From Pseudomonas sp. 102515 (GTDB lineage: Bacteria; Pseudomonadota; Gammaproteobacteria; Pseudomonadales; Pseudomonadaceae): a stretch of DNA of 64,000 nt. Positions 1 through 9,709 of the stretch are shown piece by piece. Each line of letters opens with the position of its first letter. The first letter of the stretch is position 1. The position numbers were made by a program, and so were the translations under genes. Location of the stretch: the NCBI RefSeq assembly GCF_031085165.1, contig NZ_JAVHTY010000002.1, forward strand, positions 682,001-746,000, in the 5' to 3' direction. The notes beneath the pieces are model-generated. The model was not told the DNA's origin. It saw nothing but the letters and a program-made list of their open reading frames with translations, and did not search any database.

Positions 1-718
1 TGGGTGCCGGGGTGACGTCGACGCCACAGGCGCGGGCATCCCGGGCGCTGTCCGGCCCCGGCGCGGTGACATAGGCGATCACCGCCGAGACCACCAGCAG
101 CACCAGCAGCAGGGCGCCGGATTGCCAGAGGAACAGCGTCTGGCTGAAGGGAATCACCCCGGTGATGGCGAGGATCGACGGCGGCAGGCTGGCCGGATTG
201 GCCTGCAGTTGCGCTGCGGACGACGACAGGCCCAGCGCCCAGACCGCGCCCAGACCCAGGTAGGCCGCGGCGCCGGCGGCGCGATAGTCCATCTTGAGTT
301 CTTCGCGGCGGGCCAGGGCTCGCACCAGCAGGCCGCCGAACACCAGGCTCAGGCCCCAGTTCAGCAGGGAGGCGAGCATGGCCACCAGGGCCACCCAGCA
401 CACCGCGCCGCGGCCGGTGCGGGGCACCCGCGCCAGGCGCTCGATCAGGCGCCCGGCCGGACCGGAACTGGCCACCACGTAGCCGCCGATGACCACGAAG
501 GCCATCTGCATGGTGAAGGGAATCAGACTCCAGAAACCGTCGCCAAAGGCCTTGGCGGTCTTGGCTGCTGGCGCGCCCATGCCGAGGGCGGCCAGGGCCA
601 CCACGGCCACGGCGAGCACGGCGAACACCCAGGAATCGGGAAACCAGCGTTCGGCCCAGTTGGAACAGGCCAGGGCGAACCGCGCGCTGCGCGAATCGCG
701 GGAGGGGGTGGTGGTCAT
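1..718 (-). CDS. atoE: short-chain fatty acid transporter, AtoE family (3' end outside window)
   Basis: Leftward reading frame starting at the ATG whose complement ends at 718, preceded by AAGGA. It runs off the window, so about 239 residues are visible. The protein begins MTTTPSRDSRSARFALACSN, followed by several hydrophobic segments and a long polar/hydrophobic alternation typical of the AtoE short-chain fatty acid permeases (family length about 450-470). It is the last visible gene of the hydroxybutyrate operon after thiolase, as in P. aeruginosa where an AtoE gene lies with bdhA and the CoA-transferase genes. Role inferred: uptake of acetoacetate or short-chain acids across the inner membrane. 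Confidence 0.82.
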   Translation of the reverse strand, partial: MTTTPSRDSRSARFALACSNWAERWFPDSWVFAVLAVAVVALAALGMGAPAAKTAKAFGDGFWSLIPFTMQMAFVVIGGYVVASSGPAGRLIERLARVPRTGRGAVCWVALVAMLASLLNWGLSLVFGGLLVRALARREELKMDYRAAGAAAYLGLGAVWALGLSSSAAQLQANPASLPPSILAITGVIPFSQTLFLWQSGALLLVLLVVSAVIAYVTAPGPDSARDARACGVDVTPAP

Positions 719-781
719 GGGAGATCCTTTTGTTGTTGTTTTGTATGGGAAGACGCTGGAGTGGCGCGGTACCAGGCGAGA

Positions 782-871
782 CGTAGGTTGGGCTGAGACG
801 GCTCCATCATCGAAGCCCAACACGAGGAACGCGGCTTGGGATCGTTGGGCTTCGCTGCGCTCAACCCAACC
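782..871 (+). repeat. interspersed intergenic repeat, copy 1
   Basis: Imperfect palindrome between atoE and the thiolase gene. The left arm starts GTAGGTTGGG, contains a GACGGC core and ends CGAAGCCCAAC; the right arm is GTTGGGCTTCGCTGCGCTC followed by AACCCAACC. The same arms recur at 5768-5852, 11175-11243 and 37558-37640, always between genes. It can fold into a hairpin. Function unknown; it resembles REP-like elements of Pseudomonas chromosomes. Confidence 0.8.
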
Positions 872-879
872 GACGCTTG

Positions 880-2061
880 CTACCGCCGCTCCACCGCCAG
901 CGCCACGCCCTGGCCGCCACCGATACACAGGGTCGCCAAGCCTCGACGCCCATCACGGCGGCGCAATTCGTGGAGCAGGGTCACCAGCACCCGACACCCC
1001 GAGGCGCCGATGGGGTGGCCCAGGGCGATGGCGCCGCCGTTGACGTTGACCTTCTCGTCATCCCAGCCCAGCTCCTGGCCCACGGCCAGGGCCTGGGCGG
1101 CGAAGGCTTCGTTGGCCTCGATCAGGTCCAGATCGGCCAACCGCCAGCCGGCCTTTTCCAGGGCCTTGCGGGTGGCCGAGACCGGGCCGATGCCCATGAT
1201 CGCCGGGTCCACCCCGGCGCTGGCATAGGCGGTGACATGCGCCAGCGGCGTCAGGCCCAGGGCGGCGGCCTTGGCCGCGCTCATCACCAGCACTGCCGCG
1301 GCGCCGTCGTTGAGGCTGGAGGCGTTGCCGGCCGTGACGCTGCCGTCCTTGGTAAAGGCCGGGCGCAACCGCGCCAGGCCTGCGGCGGTGGTGTCGGCGC
1401 GGATGCCCTCGTCGGTGTCGAACAGCAGCGGTTCGCCCTTGCGCTGGGGAATGGCCACCGGGGTGATCTCCGCGCGGAAGCGGCCGGATTCCACCGCTGC
1501 CGCGGCGCGCTGCTGGGAGCGCGCGGCAAAGGCGTCCTGGGCCTCGCGGCTGAGCTGGTACTGCAGCACCAGGTTCTCCGCGGTCTGGCCCATGTGGTAG
1601 TCGTTGAAGGCATCCCACAGCCCATCGCTGATCATGGAGTCGACCAGCTCGGCATGGCCCAGGCGCAAGCCGGTGCGCACCTTGGGCAGCACATAGGGCG
1701 CCAGGCTCATGTTCTCCATGCCGCCGGCGACGACGATCTCGGCGTCGCCGCAACGGATCGCCTGGACGGCCAACTGCACCGCCTTGAGGCCGGAGCCACA
1801 GACCTTGTTCAGGGTCAGGGCCGGTACTTCGTGGGGCAGGCCGGCCTTGACCGCCGCCTGGCGCGCCGGATTCTGGCCGGCGCCGGCGGTGAGTACCTGA
1901 CCGAGGATGACTTCATCCACCTGCGCTGGCGCCACGCCGGTCTGCTCCAGCAGGGCGCGGATGACGGTGGCGCCAAGCTCCACCGCGGGCACATTGGCCA
2001 GGGAGCCCTGGAAACTGCCGACCGCGGTGCGGGTGGCGGCGACGATGACGACGTCTTGCAT
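880..2061 (-). CDS. atoB: acetyl-CoA C-acetyltransferase (thiolase)
   Basis: 393-residue thiolase, the usual family length. The start [15 protein letters not shown] (2061) fits the family; an upstream in-frame ATG at 2115 would add an unrelated 18-residue tail and overlap the previous gene. Catalytic residues are visible: nucleophilic Cys88 in [10 protein letters not shown], His349 in GHPIGASG and Cys379 in CIGGGQG. It splits acetoacetyl-CoA into two acetyl-CoA, the last step of hydroxybutyrate breakdown. It lies directly downstream of the CoA-transferase subunits in the same operon. The cytoplasmic biosynthetic versus degradative direction is inferred from context. Confidence 0.93.
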   Translation of the reverse strand: MQDVVIVAATRTAVGSFQGSLANVPAVELGATVIRALLEQTGVAPAQVDEVILGQVLTAGAGQNPARQAAVKAGLPHEVPALTLNKVCGSGLKAVQLAVQAIRCGDAEIVVAGGMENMSLAPYVLPKVRTGLRLGHAELVDSMISDGLWDAFNDYHMGQTAENLVLQYQLSREAQDAFAARSQQRAAAAVESGRFRAEITPVAIPQRKGEPLLFDTDEGIRADTTAAGLARLRPAFTKDGSVTAGNASSLNDGAAAVLVMSAAKAAALGLTPLAHVTAYASAGVDPAIMGIGPVSATRKALEKAGWRLADLDLIEANEAFAAQALAVGQELGWDDEKVNVNGGAIALGHPIGASGCRVLVTLLHELRRRDGRRGLATLCIGGGQGVALAVERR

Positions 2062-2074
2062 GGTAGGGGTCTCC

Positions 2075-2701
2075 TCAGGCTTGGATGGGGGCGCCGGTGG
2101 CGGCGCGCAGTTCATCGAGGCTGACGCCTGCGGCCAGTTCCACCAGCCTGAGGCCGCCTTCGGTCACCTCCAGCACGGCCAGGTCGGTGATGATCAGGTC
2201 GACCACGCCGACCCCGGTCAGCGGCAGGTCGCAGGCCGGCAGGATCTTGTGGGCGCCCTTGGCGGTATGCTCCATCAGCACCACCACGCGCTGCACGCCG
2301 GCCACCAGGTCCATGGCGCCGCCCATGCCCTTGACCATCTTGCCGGGAATCATCCAGTTGGCCAGGTCGCCCTGTGCCGACACCTGCATGGCGCCGAGGA
2401 TGGCCAGGTTGACGTGGCCGCCGCGGATCATGCCGAAGCTGGCGGCGCTGTCGAAATAACTGCTGCCGGGCAGCGCGGTGACGGTCTGCTTGCCGGCGTT
2501 GATCAGGTCCGGATCGACCGTCTCGGCGGTGGGGAAGGGACCGATGCCGAGCAGGCCGTTCTCCGACTGCAGCCAGACGTCCATGCCGGCGGGGATGTAG
2601 TTGGCGACGAGGGTCGGCAAGCCGATGCCGAGGTTGACGTAGAAGCCGTCCTGCAGCTCCCGGGCGGCGCGTTGCGCCATCTGTTCGCGGGTCCAGGCCA
2701 T
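2075..2701 (-). CDS. 3-oxoacid CoA-transferase subunit B
   Basis: 208 residues, normal for the beta subunit of bacterial 3-oxoacid CoA-transferases (AtoA/ScoB/PcaJ type). The SENG motif carries the catalytic glutamate, Glu47, which forms the CoA thioester. The start ATG at 2701 lies one base after the stop of subunit A (2703-2705), so the two are translationally linked and expected to assemble as a heterotetramer. The partner genes (3-hydroxybutyrate dehydrogenase upstream, thiolase downstream) indicate acetoacetate as substrate; in P. aeruginosa the equivalent genes are PA1999/PA2000 (also discussed as dhcAB). Confidence 0.92.
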   Translation of the reverse strand: MAWTREQMAQRAARELQDGFYVNLGIGLPTLVANYIPAGMDVWLQSENGLLGIGPFPTAETVDPDLINAGKQTVTALPGSSYFDSAASFGMIRGGHVNLAILGAMQVSAQGDLANWMIPGKMVKGMGGAMDLVAGVQRVVVLMEHTAKGAHKILPACDLPLTGVGVVDLIITDLAVLEVTEGGLRLVELAAGVSLDELRAATGAPIQA

Positions 2702-2702
2702 C

Positions 2703-3404
2703 TTACTTCTCCTCGCTCAGGGTGCGTTTCTCGATACGTTTCTCGGGGTTGGCGTTGACCACCAGGCGCTGCACGAAGATACCGGGCAGGTGGATCTGGT
2801 CGGGGTCCAGCTCGCCGATTTCCACCAGCTCTTCCACCTCGGCGACGCAGACGCGACCGGCCATGGCGCACAGCGGATTGAAGTTGCGCGCGGTCTTGTT
2901 GAAGACCAGGTTGCCGGCCTTGTCGGCGCGTTGCGCCTTGACCAGGGCCACGTCGGCGGTCAGCGCCCGTTCCATGACATGGGGCTGGCCATCGAAGTCG
3001 CGGACCTCCTTGCCCTCGGCCACCAGGGTGCCGTAGCCGGTGCGGGTGTAGAACGCCGGGATGCCCGCGCCACCGGCGCGCAGCTTCTCGGCCAGGGTGC
3101 CCTGGGGAGTGAATTCCAGCTCCAGTTCGCCGGCCAGGTACTGGCGCTCGAATTCCTTGTTCTCGCCCACGTAGGAGGAAATCATCTTGCGGATCTGCCG
3201 CGTCTCCAGCAGTTGGCCGAGGCCGAAGCCGTCCACCCCGGCGTTGTTGCTGATGGCGGTCAGTTCGCGGGCGCCGGTGTCGCGCAGGGCGGCGATCAGC
3301 GCCTCGGGGATGCCGCAGAGGCCGAAGCCGCCCACGGCCAGGGTGATGCCGTCGCTGACCAGCCCGTCGAGGGCGGCCGCGGCATTGGGATAGAGCTTGT
3401 TCAT
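2703..3404 (-). CDS. 3-oxoacid CoA-transferase subunit A
   Basis: 233 residues from [19 protein letters not shown] (start 3404), preceded by AGGATC. The glycine-rich [10 protein letters not shown] motif (residues 25-34) is the CoA-binding signature of the alpha subunit. Longer in-frame starts read through the upstream dehydrogenase gene and are rejected. It moves CoA from succinyl-CoA or acetyl-CoA to acetoacetate together with subunit B. Operon position: between 3-hydroxybutyrate dehydrogenase and subunit B. Confidence 0.92.
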   Translation of the reverse strand: MNKLYPNAAAALDGLVSDGITLAVGGFGLCGIPEALIAALRDTGARELTAISNNAGVDGFGLGQLLETRQIRKMISSYVGENKEFERQYLAGELELEFTPQGTLAEKLRAGGAGIPAFYTRTGYGTLVAEGKEVRDFDGQPHVMERALTADVALVKAQRADKAGNLVFNKTARNFNPLCAMAGRVCVAEVEELVEIGELDPDQIHLPGIFVQRLVVNANPEKRIEKRTLSEEK

Positions 3405-3423
3405 GGCAGAGATCCTCTTGTCG

Positions 3424-4176
3424 TTATTGGGCGGTCCAGCCGCCGTCCATGGTCCAGGCGGCGCCGCGCACCTGGGCGGCGGCATCGCTGCACAGGAACA
3501 GCGCCAGTTCGCCCAGTTGGTCGGTGGTGACGAATTCCTGCGACGGCTGCTTCTCGCTGAGCAGGTCGCGGCGGGCCTGGTCCGGGTCGCTGCCACGGCT
3601 GTCCAGCTGCTGCTGGATCAGCGGGGTGAGCACGAAGCCCGGGCAGAGCGCGTTGCAGGTGATGCCGGTGCGGGCGGTTTCCAGGGCGGTGACCTTGGTC
3701 AGGCCCACCACGCCGTGCTTGGCGGCGACGTAGGCGGCCTTGCCGGTGGAGGCGACCAGGCCATGCACCGAGGAGATGTTGACGATGCGGCCCCAGTCGC
3801 GTTCGCGCATGGTCGGCAGGGCCAGGCGGGTAGTGTGGAAGACGGCCGAGAGGTTGAGGGCGATCACCGCGTCCCAGCGCTCCACCGGGAAATCTTCCAC
3901 CGGCGCCACGTGCTGGATGCCGGCGTTGTTGACCAGGATGTCCACGCCGCCGAAGTCGCGCCGGGCGTAGGCGAAGAGGTCTTCGATCTCTTCCGGCCTG
4001 GACAGGTCCGCGCCATGGAAACCCGAGCGGCCCACGAGGCTGGCCTGGGCCACAGCGGGATCGCCGAAGCCGTTGAGGATGAGGGTGGCGCCAGCGGTGG
4101 CCAGGCGCTGGGCGATGCCCAGGCCGATGCCGCTGGTGGAGCCGGTGACCAGGGCGGTCTTGCCGGTGAGGTCCAT
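3424..4176 (-). CDS. bdhA: 3-hydroxybutyrate dehydrogenase (SDR family)
   Basis: 250-residue classical short-chain dehydrogenase. Visible motifs: TGSTSGIG (11-18) for NAD binding, NNAG (83-86), Ser135/Ser136, and the YVAAK catalytic pair Tyr149/Lys153. It oxidises D-3-hydroxybutyrate to acetoacetate with NAD+. The C-terminal region (CPGFVLTPL, then [15 protein letters not shown]) is characteristic of the 3-hydroxybutyrate dehydrogenase subgroup. It is the second gene of the operon, directly after the GntP permease, and its product feeds the CoA-transferase downstream. Confidence 0.93.
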   Translation of the reverse strand: MDLTGKTALVTGSTSGIGLGIAQRLATAGATLILNGFGDPAVAQASLVGRSGFHGADLSRPEEIEDLFAYARRDFGGVDILVNNAGIQHVAPVEDFPVERWDAVIALNLSAVFHTTRLALPTMRERDWGRIVNISSVHGLVASTGKAAYVAAKHGVVGLTKVTALETARTGITCNALCPGFVLTPLIQQQLDSRGSDPDQARRDLLSEKQPSQEFVTTDQLGELALFLCSDAAAQVRGAAWTMDGGWTAQ

Positions 4177-4186
4177 GGTGGTCTCC

Positions 4187-5581
4187 TTAGACGAGGCCGG
4201 TCAGGTAATAGAGGGCGATGACGAAGAACACCGCCACGGTCTTGATCAGGGTGATCTTGAACACGCCGCCATAGGCTTCGCGGTGGGTCAGGCCGGTCAC
4301 CGCCAGCAGGGTGATGACCGCGCCGTTGTGCGGCAGGGTGTCCATGCCGCCGCTCGCCATGGCCGCCACCCGGTGCAGCACCTCCAGCGGGATGCCGGCC
4401 GCGTTGGCGGCGGCGATGAAGGTGTCGCTCATGGCGGCCAGGGCGATGCTCATGCCACCTGACGCCGAGCCGGTGATACCGGCCAGCAGGGTCACGCTCA
4501 CCGCTTCGTTGATCAGCGGATCGGGGATGGCCTTGAGGCCCTGGGCGAACAGCACGAAGCCGGGCAGGGCGGCGATCACCGCGCCGAAGCCGTATTCCGA
4601 CGCCGTATTCATCCCCGCCAGCAGGGCGCCGGAGACGGCGGTCTTGCTGCCTTCGGCCAGGCGCCCGCGGATGGCGCCGAAGCCGGTCGCCAGCACCAGC
4701 AGGATGCCCGCCAGAAGCGCACCTTCCACCGCCCAGATACCGGTCAGCTTGGCGACCTCCTGGGTCACCGGCTTGGCCATGCCGGGCAGCGCCAGGTTAT
4801 GGGTGGCGCCGTACCAGTCGGGAATCCAGTGGGTCAGCAGCAGGTTGAGCACGCCCACCAGCACCAGCGGCGCCAGGGCCAGCCAGGGATTGGGCAGCGG
4901 CAGGTCGGCGGCGGTCTCCGGCTCGTTGCGCAGCGGCACGCTGGCATAGCCTTCGCCACTGGTGCGGGCCTTGCGGCGAGCGCTGCCGAGGTAGGTCAGG
5001 CCCACGGCGATGACGAACAGCGAACCGGCCAGGCCCAGCCAGGGCGCGGCCCAGGCGGTGGTCTGGAAGAAGCTGGTGGGGATGATGTTCTGGATCTGCG
5101 GCGTGCCTGGCAGGGCGTCCATGGTGAAGGAGAAGGCGCCCAGGGCGATGGTCGCCGGGATCAGCCGCTTGGGGATGTCGCTCTGGCGAAACATCTCCGC
5201 CGCGAAGGGATAGACGGCGAAGACCACCACGAACAGCGAGACACCGCCATAGGTGAGCAGGGCGCAGACCGCGACGATCACCGGGATGGCCCGCTCGCGA
5301 CCGAGCAGGCGAATGGCCGCGGCGACGATGGCGCGGGAAAAACCCGACAGCTCGATCAGCTTGCCGAACAGGGCGCCCAGCATGAACACCGGGAAATAGA
5401 GTTTGAGAAAGCCCACCATCTTGTCCATGAACACCCCGGTGAAGGCGGGCGCCACGGCGGACGGATCGGTGAGCAACACGGCGCCGAGGGCGGCGAGGGG
5501 GGCGAAGAGGATGACGCTGAAACCCCGGTAGGCGGCGAACATCAGCAGCGCCAGGGCAGCGAGTGCGATCAGGACACTCAT
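4187..5581 (-). CDS. GntP-family permease, probable D-3-hydroxybutyrate transporter
   Basis: 464 residues with about a dozen hydrophobic segments and the GntP-family pattern (FGKLIELSGFSRAI near residue 70, a long cytoplasmic loop around residues 205-225 and a GITGSASGG motif near 370). It is the first gene behind the sigma-54 promoter at 5660-5675 and is followed after 10 bases by bdhA. In P. aeruginosa the equivalent position holds a GntP permease, so import of 3-hydroxybutyrate is the best inference; gluconate or another hydroxyacid cannot be excluded by sequence alone. ATG start with AGGAG just upstream. Confidence 0.85.
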   Translation of the reverse strand: MSVLIALAALALLMFAAYRGFSVILFAPLAALGAVLLTDPSAVAPAFTGVFMDKMVGFLKLYFPVFMLGALFGKLIELSGFSRAIVAAAIRLLGRERAIPVIVAVCALLTYGGVSLFVVVFAVYPFAAEMFRQSDIPKRLIPATIALGAFSFTMDALPGTPQIQNIIPTSFFQTTAWAAPWLGLAGSLFVIAVGLTYLGSARRKARTSGEGYASVPLRNEPETAADLPLPNPWLALAPLVLVGVLNLLLTHWIPDWYGATHNLALPGMAKPVTQEVAKLTGIWAVEGALLAGILLVLATGFGAIRGRLAEGSKTAVSGALLAGMNTASEYGFGAVIAALPGFVLFAQGLKAIPDPLINEAVSVTLLAGITGSASGGMSIALAAMSDTFIAAANAAGIPLEVLHRVAAMASGGMDTLPHNGAVITLLAVTGLTHREAYGGVFKITLIKTVAVFFVIALYYLTGLV

Positions 5582-5659
5582 GGCTTCTCCTAGAGCTTCG
5601 CCTGGGGCGAAGCGGTTCTTGTTGTTATAAGGGCGATGCAGGGATCGCCCGAATGCAGC

Positions 5660-5675
5660 AGCCAGAACCGTGCCA
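5660..5675 (-). promoter_or_regulatory. sigma-54 promoter of the hydroxybutyrate operon
   Basis: On the minus strand the sequence reads TGGCACGGTTCTGGCT: a GG doublet at -24 and GC at -12 separated by exactly 10 bases, differing from the consensus TGGCACG-N4-TTGCW at one position. It lies about 80 bases before the GntP permease start. The gene immediately upstream encodes a sigma-54 activator, which supports the call. Transcription start expected near 5649. Confidence 0.8.
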
Positions 5676-5767
5676 GATTTATAACTTATTGTTTTATATG
5701 AATTTTTATTTCGATCGTCATCCGCTATCGATAAATTGTCTCAAAAGGTGGACATTGCCGGCTGAGT

Positions 5768-5852
5768 TGAGCGAAGCGAAGCCCGACATCGGCATGATGC
5801 CGGCAATGTCGGGCTTCGACGATAGAGCCGTCCCATCCCAACCTACAGCCGT
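5768..5852 (-). repeat. interspersed intergenic repeat, copy 2 (inverted)
   Basis: Reverse-orientation copy of the repeat at 782-871. It contains a near-perfect hairpin: CGAAGCCCGACAT (5777-5789) pairs with ATGTCGGGCTTCG (5806-5818), with an inner CGGCAT/ATGCCG stem. It ends with the complement of GTAGGTTGGG at 5843-5852. It lies between hbcR and the sigma-54 promoter (5582-5884 holds only these two elements), so it could act as the hbcR terminator or influence activator binding; this is inference. Confidence 0.8.
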
Positions 5853-5884
5853 TCCTAAAGACTGTCTCTTTATCTGGATATGTC

Positions 5885-7320
<1,436 letters not shown>

Positions 7321-7324
<4 letters not shown>

Positions 7325-8238
7325 GGCTTCAGCGCGTGGCGCAGCTGGTGCAGGCGCCGCTGGACGATGCGCTCGCGCCGCGCCGCGTCCCAATCATAGA
7401 AGCCGTGGCCGCTACGCAACCCGGTGCGGCCGGCCGCCACCTGGTCTTCCAGCAGCTGCAGCGGCGCCTCGTCCCGCGCCAGGGTCGGCCAGAGATGCCG
7501 GGCGATGTCGCGAAAGGTATCCAGGCCACCCATGTCCGCCGCTTCCAGCGGACCGACCATGGCATAGCGCCGACCCAGGGAGGCGCGCATCACCCGGTCC
7601 ACCGTCTCGGCATCCGCCGCGCCGCTCTGCACGATGTGCAGGGCCTCGCGCAGCAGGGCGAATTGCAGGCGATTGCCGACGAAGCCGGGAATGGCGCGCT
7701 GCAGCACCACGGCTTCCAGGTCGGCGGCTTCCAGCAGCTGGCGGACGGCCTCCAGGTGAGCGGGCAGGGTGGCCGTGCCGGGCACCAGCTCCACCAGGGG
7801 AATGAAGTGCGGCGGATTCCAGAAGTGGGCGATCAGCAGGCGCTCGGGATGGCGCAGGTGCGCGGCCAGCTCGTCCGGTGGCAGGCCGCTGGTGTTGCTG
7901 GCGATCAGGGCATCGGCGCGCAGCACGGCTTCGAGCTGGGCATAGAGCCGGTGCTTGAGCTCCAGGCGCTCGGGCACGGCTTCGAACAGCAGGTCGCAGT
8001 CGGCGAGATCGGCCAGGTCGGTCGTGGTGGTCAGGCGGGCGATGACCGCCTCGGGGTCCACCGCGATGTCGGCTTCTTCCAGCTCGGCGAGCAGGGTGCG
8101 CGCGGTGGCGGCCACCTCGGCGAGGCGGGCGGGGTCGACGTCCTGCAGCCGCACGGCATGGCCATGGCGCGCCAGGCGCACGGCGATGCCGATGCCCATG
8201 AGACCGGAACCCAGGACGGCGAGGCGTGGCGTGGTCAT
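7321..8238 (-). CDS. 3-hydroxyacyl-CoA dehydrogenase family protein
   Basis: 305 residues starting MTTPRLAVLGSGLMGIGIA; the GSGLMG motif (10-15) is the NAD-binding loop of the 3-hydroxyacyl-CoA dehydrogenase superfamily, and AHFWNPPHFIPLVELVPG carries the expected catalytic histidine region. The C-terminal half is the all-helical dimerisation domain (MVGPLEAADMGGLDTF). The family oxidises L-3-hydroxyacyl-CoA or related hydroxyacids such as L-carnitine or L-gulonate; the exact substrate is not clear. It is translationally coupled to hbcR, suggesting a role in hydroxyacid use. Divergent from codB. Confidence 0.8.
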
Positions 8239-8386
8239 GATCTTTTCCTTGTGAGACGGCCGCGGCAACCGTCTCACACTTGACCGCCCCCGGCCAAGGC
8301 ACGGGATGCCGCCTTGCACCAAAGGCGGGCCCTGGTAATGGGTTCGCTACGGGACTCCGGGCTCTGCCACGCCCCTTGGCAGGGTC

Positions 8387-8402
8387 TGGCATGGCCACTG
8401 CT
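8387..8402 (+). promoter_or_regulatory. sigma-54-type promoter of codBA
   Basis: TGGCATGGCCACTGCT has GG and GC exactly 10 bases apart and matches most of TGGCACG-N4-TTGCT. It lies 35 bases before the codB ATG, leaving a short leader with the GAGGAG ribosome site. Sigma-54/NtrC control of pyrimidine-base scavenging under nitrogen limitation would make sense, but no convincing paired NtrC site was identified (only GCACCAAAGG near 8317). Confidence 0.6.
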
Positions 8403-8436
8403 ACAGGAGAGGCACGCCCATCCCGAGGAGTCCTTT

Positions 8437-9699
8437 ATGAGCAACGCTGGCAACGACTATCCCCTGAGCGAAGTCCCGCCCCACGCCCGCAAGGGGTTGG
8501 CCTCCCTGGCCATGGTGCTGCTGGGCTTCACCTTCTTCACCGCCACCATGTTCGCCGGCGGCAAGCTGGGGGTGGCCTTCGGTTTCGCCGACCTGCTGCT
8601 GGTGATCGCCCTGGGTAATCTGCTCTTGGGACTCTACGCCGCGGCCCTCGGCCATATCGCCTGTCGCAGCGGCCTCAATTCGGTGCTGATGGGGCGCTTC
8701 GCCTTCGGCGAACGCGGCAGCAAGCTGTGCGACCTCATCCTCGGCTTCACCCAGATCGGCTGGTACGCCTGGGGTACGGCCACCGCTGCCGTGGTGCTGG
8801 GCAAGTACTTCGGCCTGGAGCAGGGCGCGGTGCTGGCGCTGATGGCGGTGTTCGGCCTGGGCTTCTGCGCCACCGCCTACATCGGCTATCGGGGCCTGGA
8901 GATCCTTTCCTGGATCGCCGTGCCGGCCATGGCGCTGCTGCTGATCCTGTCCATGAGCGTGACCACCGCCAAGGCCGGCGGCCTGGCCGGCCTGCTGGCG
9001 ATCCAGCCCAGCGCCAGCCTGGACCTCTCCACCGCCATCACGCTGGTGTTCGGCACCTTCGTCAGCGGCGCCACCCAGGCCACCAACTGGACGCGCTTCG
9101 CCCGCTCCACCCGGGTGGCGGTGCTGGCCAGCCTGATCGGGTTCTTCATCGGCAACGGCCTGATGGTGCTGATCGGCGCCTATGGCGCCATCGTCTACCA
9201 GCAGCCGGACGTGGTGGAGGTGCTGATGCTGCAGGGCTTCGCCACCGCTGCCCTGGCGATGCTGCTGCTCAACATCTGGAGCACCCAGGACAACACCATC
9301 TACAACTTCGCCGTGGCCGGCTGCAACCTGGTGCGCACCAGCCGCCGCAAGACGGTGACCCTGGCCGGCGCCCTGATCGGCACCGCCCTGGCGGTGCTGG
9401 GCATGTACGACCTGCTGGTGCCCTATCTGGTACTGCTCGGCACCGTGATCCCGCCGATCGGCGGGGTGATCGTCGCCGACTTCTGGCTGCGCCACCATGG
9501 CCGCTACCCGCTCCTCGCCGAGGCCCGCCTGCCGCACTACAACTGGCCGGGCCTGGCCGCCTATGGGCTGGGCACCCTGGCCGCCTTCGGTTCACCCTGG
9601 GTCGCGCCCCTGGTAGGCATCGGGGTGGCGGCGCTCGGCTATGGCGTGTTCAATGGGCTGAGTCGCGGTCGCCGTGCCGCCGCCCCCGCTTCGCTCTAG
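8437..9699 (+). CDS. codB: cytosine permease
   Basis: 420 residues with about 12 membrane segments, NCS1-family cytosine permease; start MSNAGNDYPLSEVPPHARKG (8437) sits 6 bases after GAGGAG. Conserved NCS1 features include GFTFFTATMFAGGKLGVA in the first helix, FTQIGWYAWGTATAA, and the IWSTQDNTIYNFAVAG segment of cytosine-specific members. Longer starts upstream have no ribosome site. It imports cytosine by cation symport for the deaminase encoded directly downstream; the codA ribosome site overlaps the codB stop. Confidence 0.93.
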   Translation: MSNAGNDYPLSEVPPHARKGLASLAMVLLGFTFFTATMFAGGKLGVAFGFADLLLVIALGNLLLGLYAAALGHIACRSGLNSVLMGRFAFGERGSKLCDLILGFTQIGWYAWGTATAAVVLGKYFGLEQGAVLALMAVFGLGFCATAYIGYRGLEILSWIAVPAMALLLILSMSVTTAKAGGLAGLLAIQPSASLDLSTAITLVFGTFVSGATQATNWTRFARSTRVAVLASLIGFFIGNGLMVLIGAYGAIVYQQPDVVEVLMLQGFATAALAMLLLNIWSTQDNTIYNFAVAGCNLVRTSRRKTVTLAGALIGTALAVLGMYDLLVPYLVLLGTVIPPIGGVIVADFWLRHHGRYPLLAEARLPHYNWPGLAAYGLGTLAAFGSPWVAPLVGIGVAALGYGVFNGLSRGRRAAAPASL

Positions 9700-9709
9700 G
9701 AGATCGACC

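Noticed and set aside
122-2124. Several long rightward frames over atoE and the thiolase gene
   Set aside because: They are antisense shadows; the minus-strand frames carry clear thiolase and transporter motifs, and the rightward products are low-complexity Gly/Arg/Gln-rich.
3405-3596. 64-residue N-terminal extension of the CoA-transferase A subunit
   Set aside because: It lies within the upstream dehydrogenase gene and is Arg/Pro-rich nonsense; the family starts at MNKLYPN.
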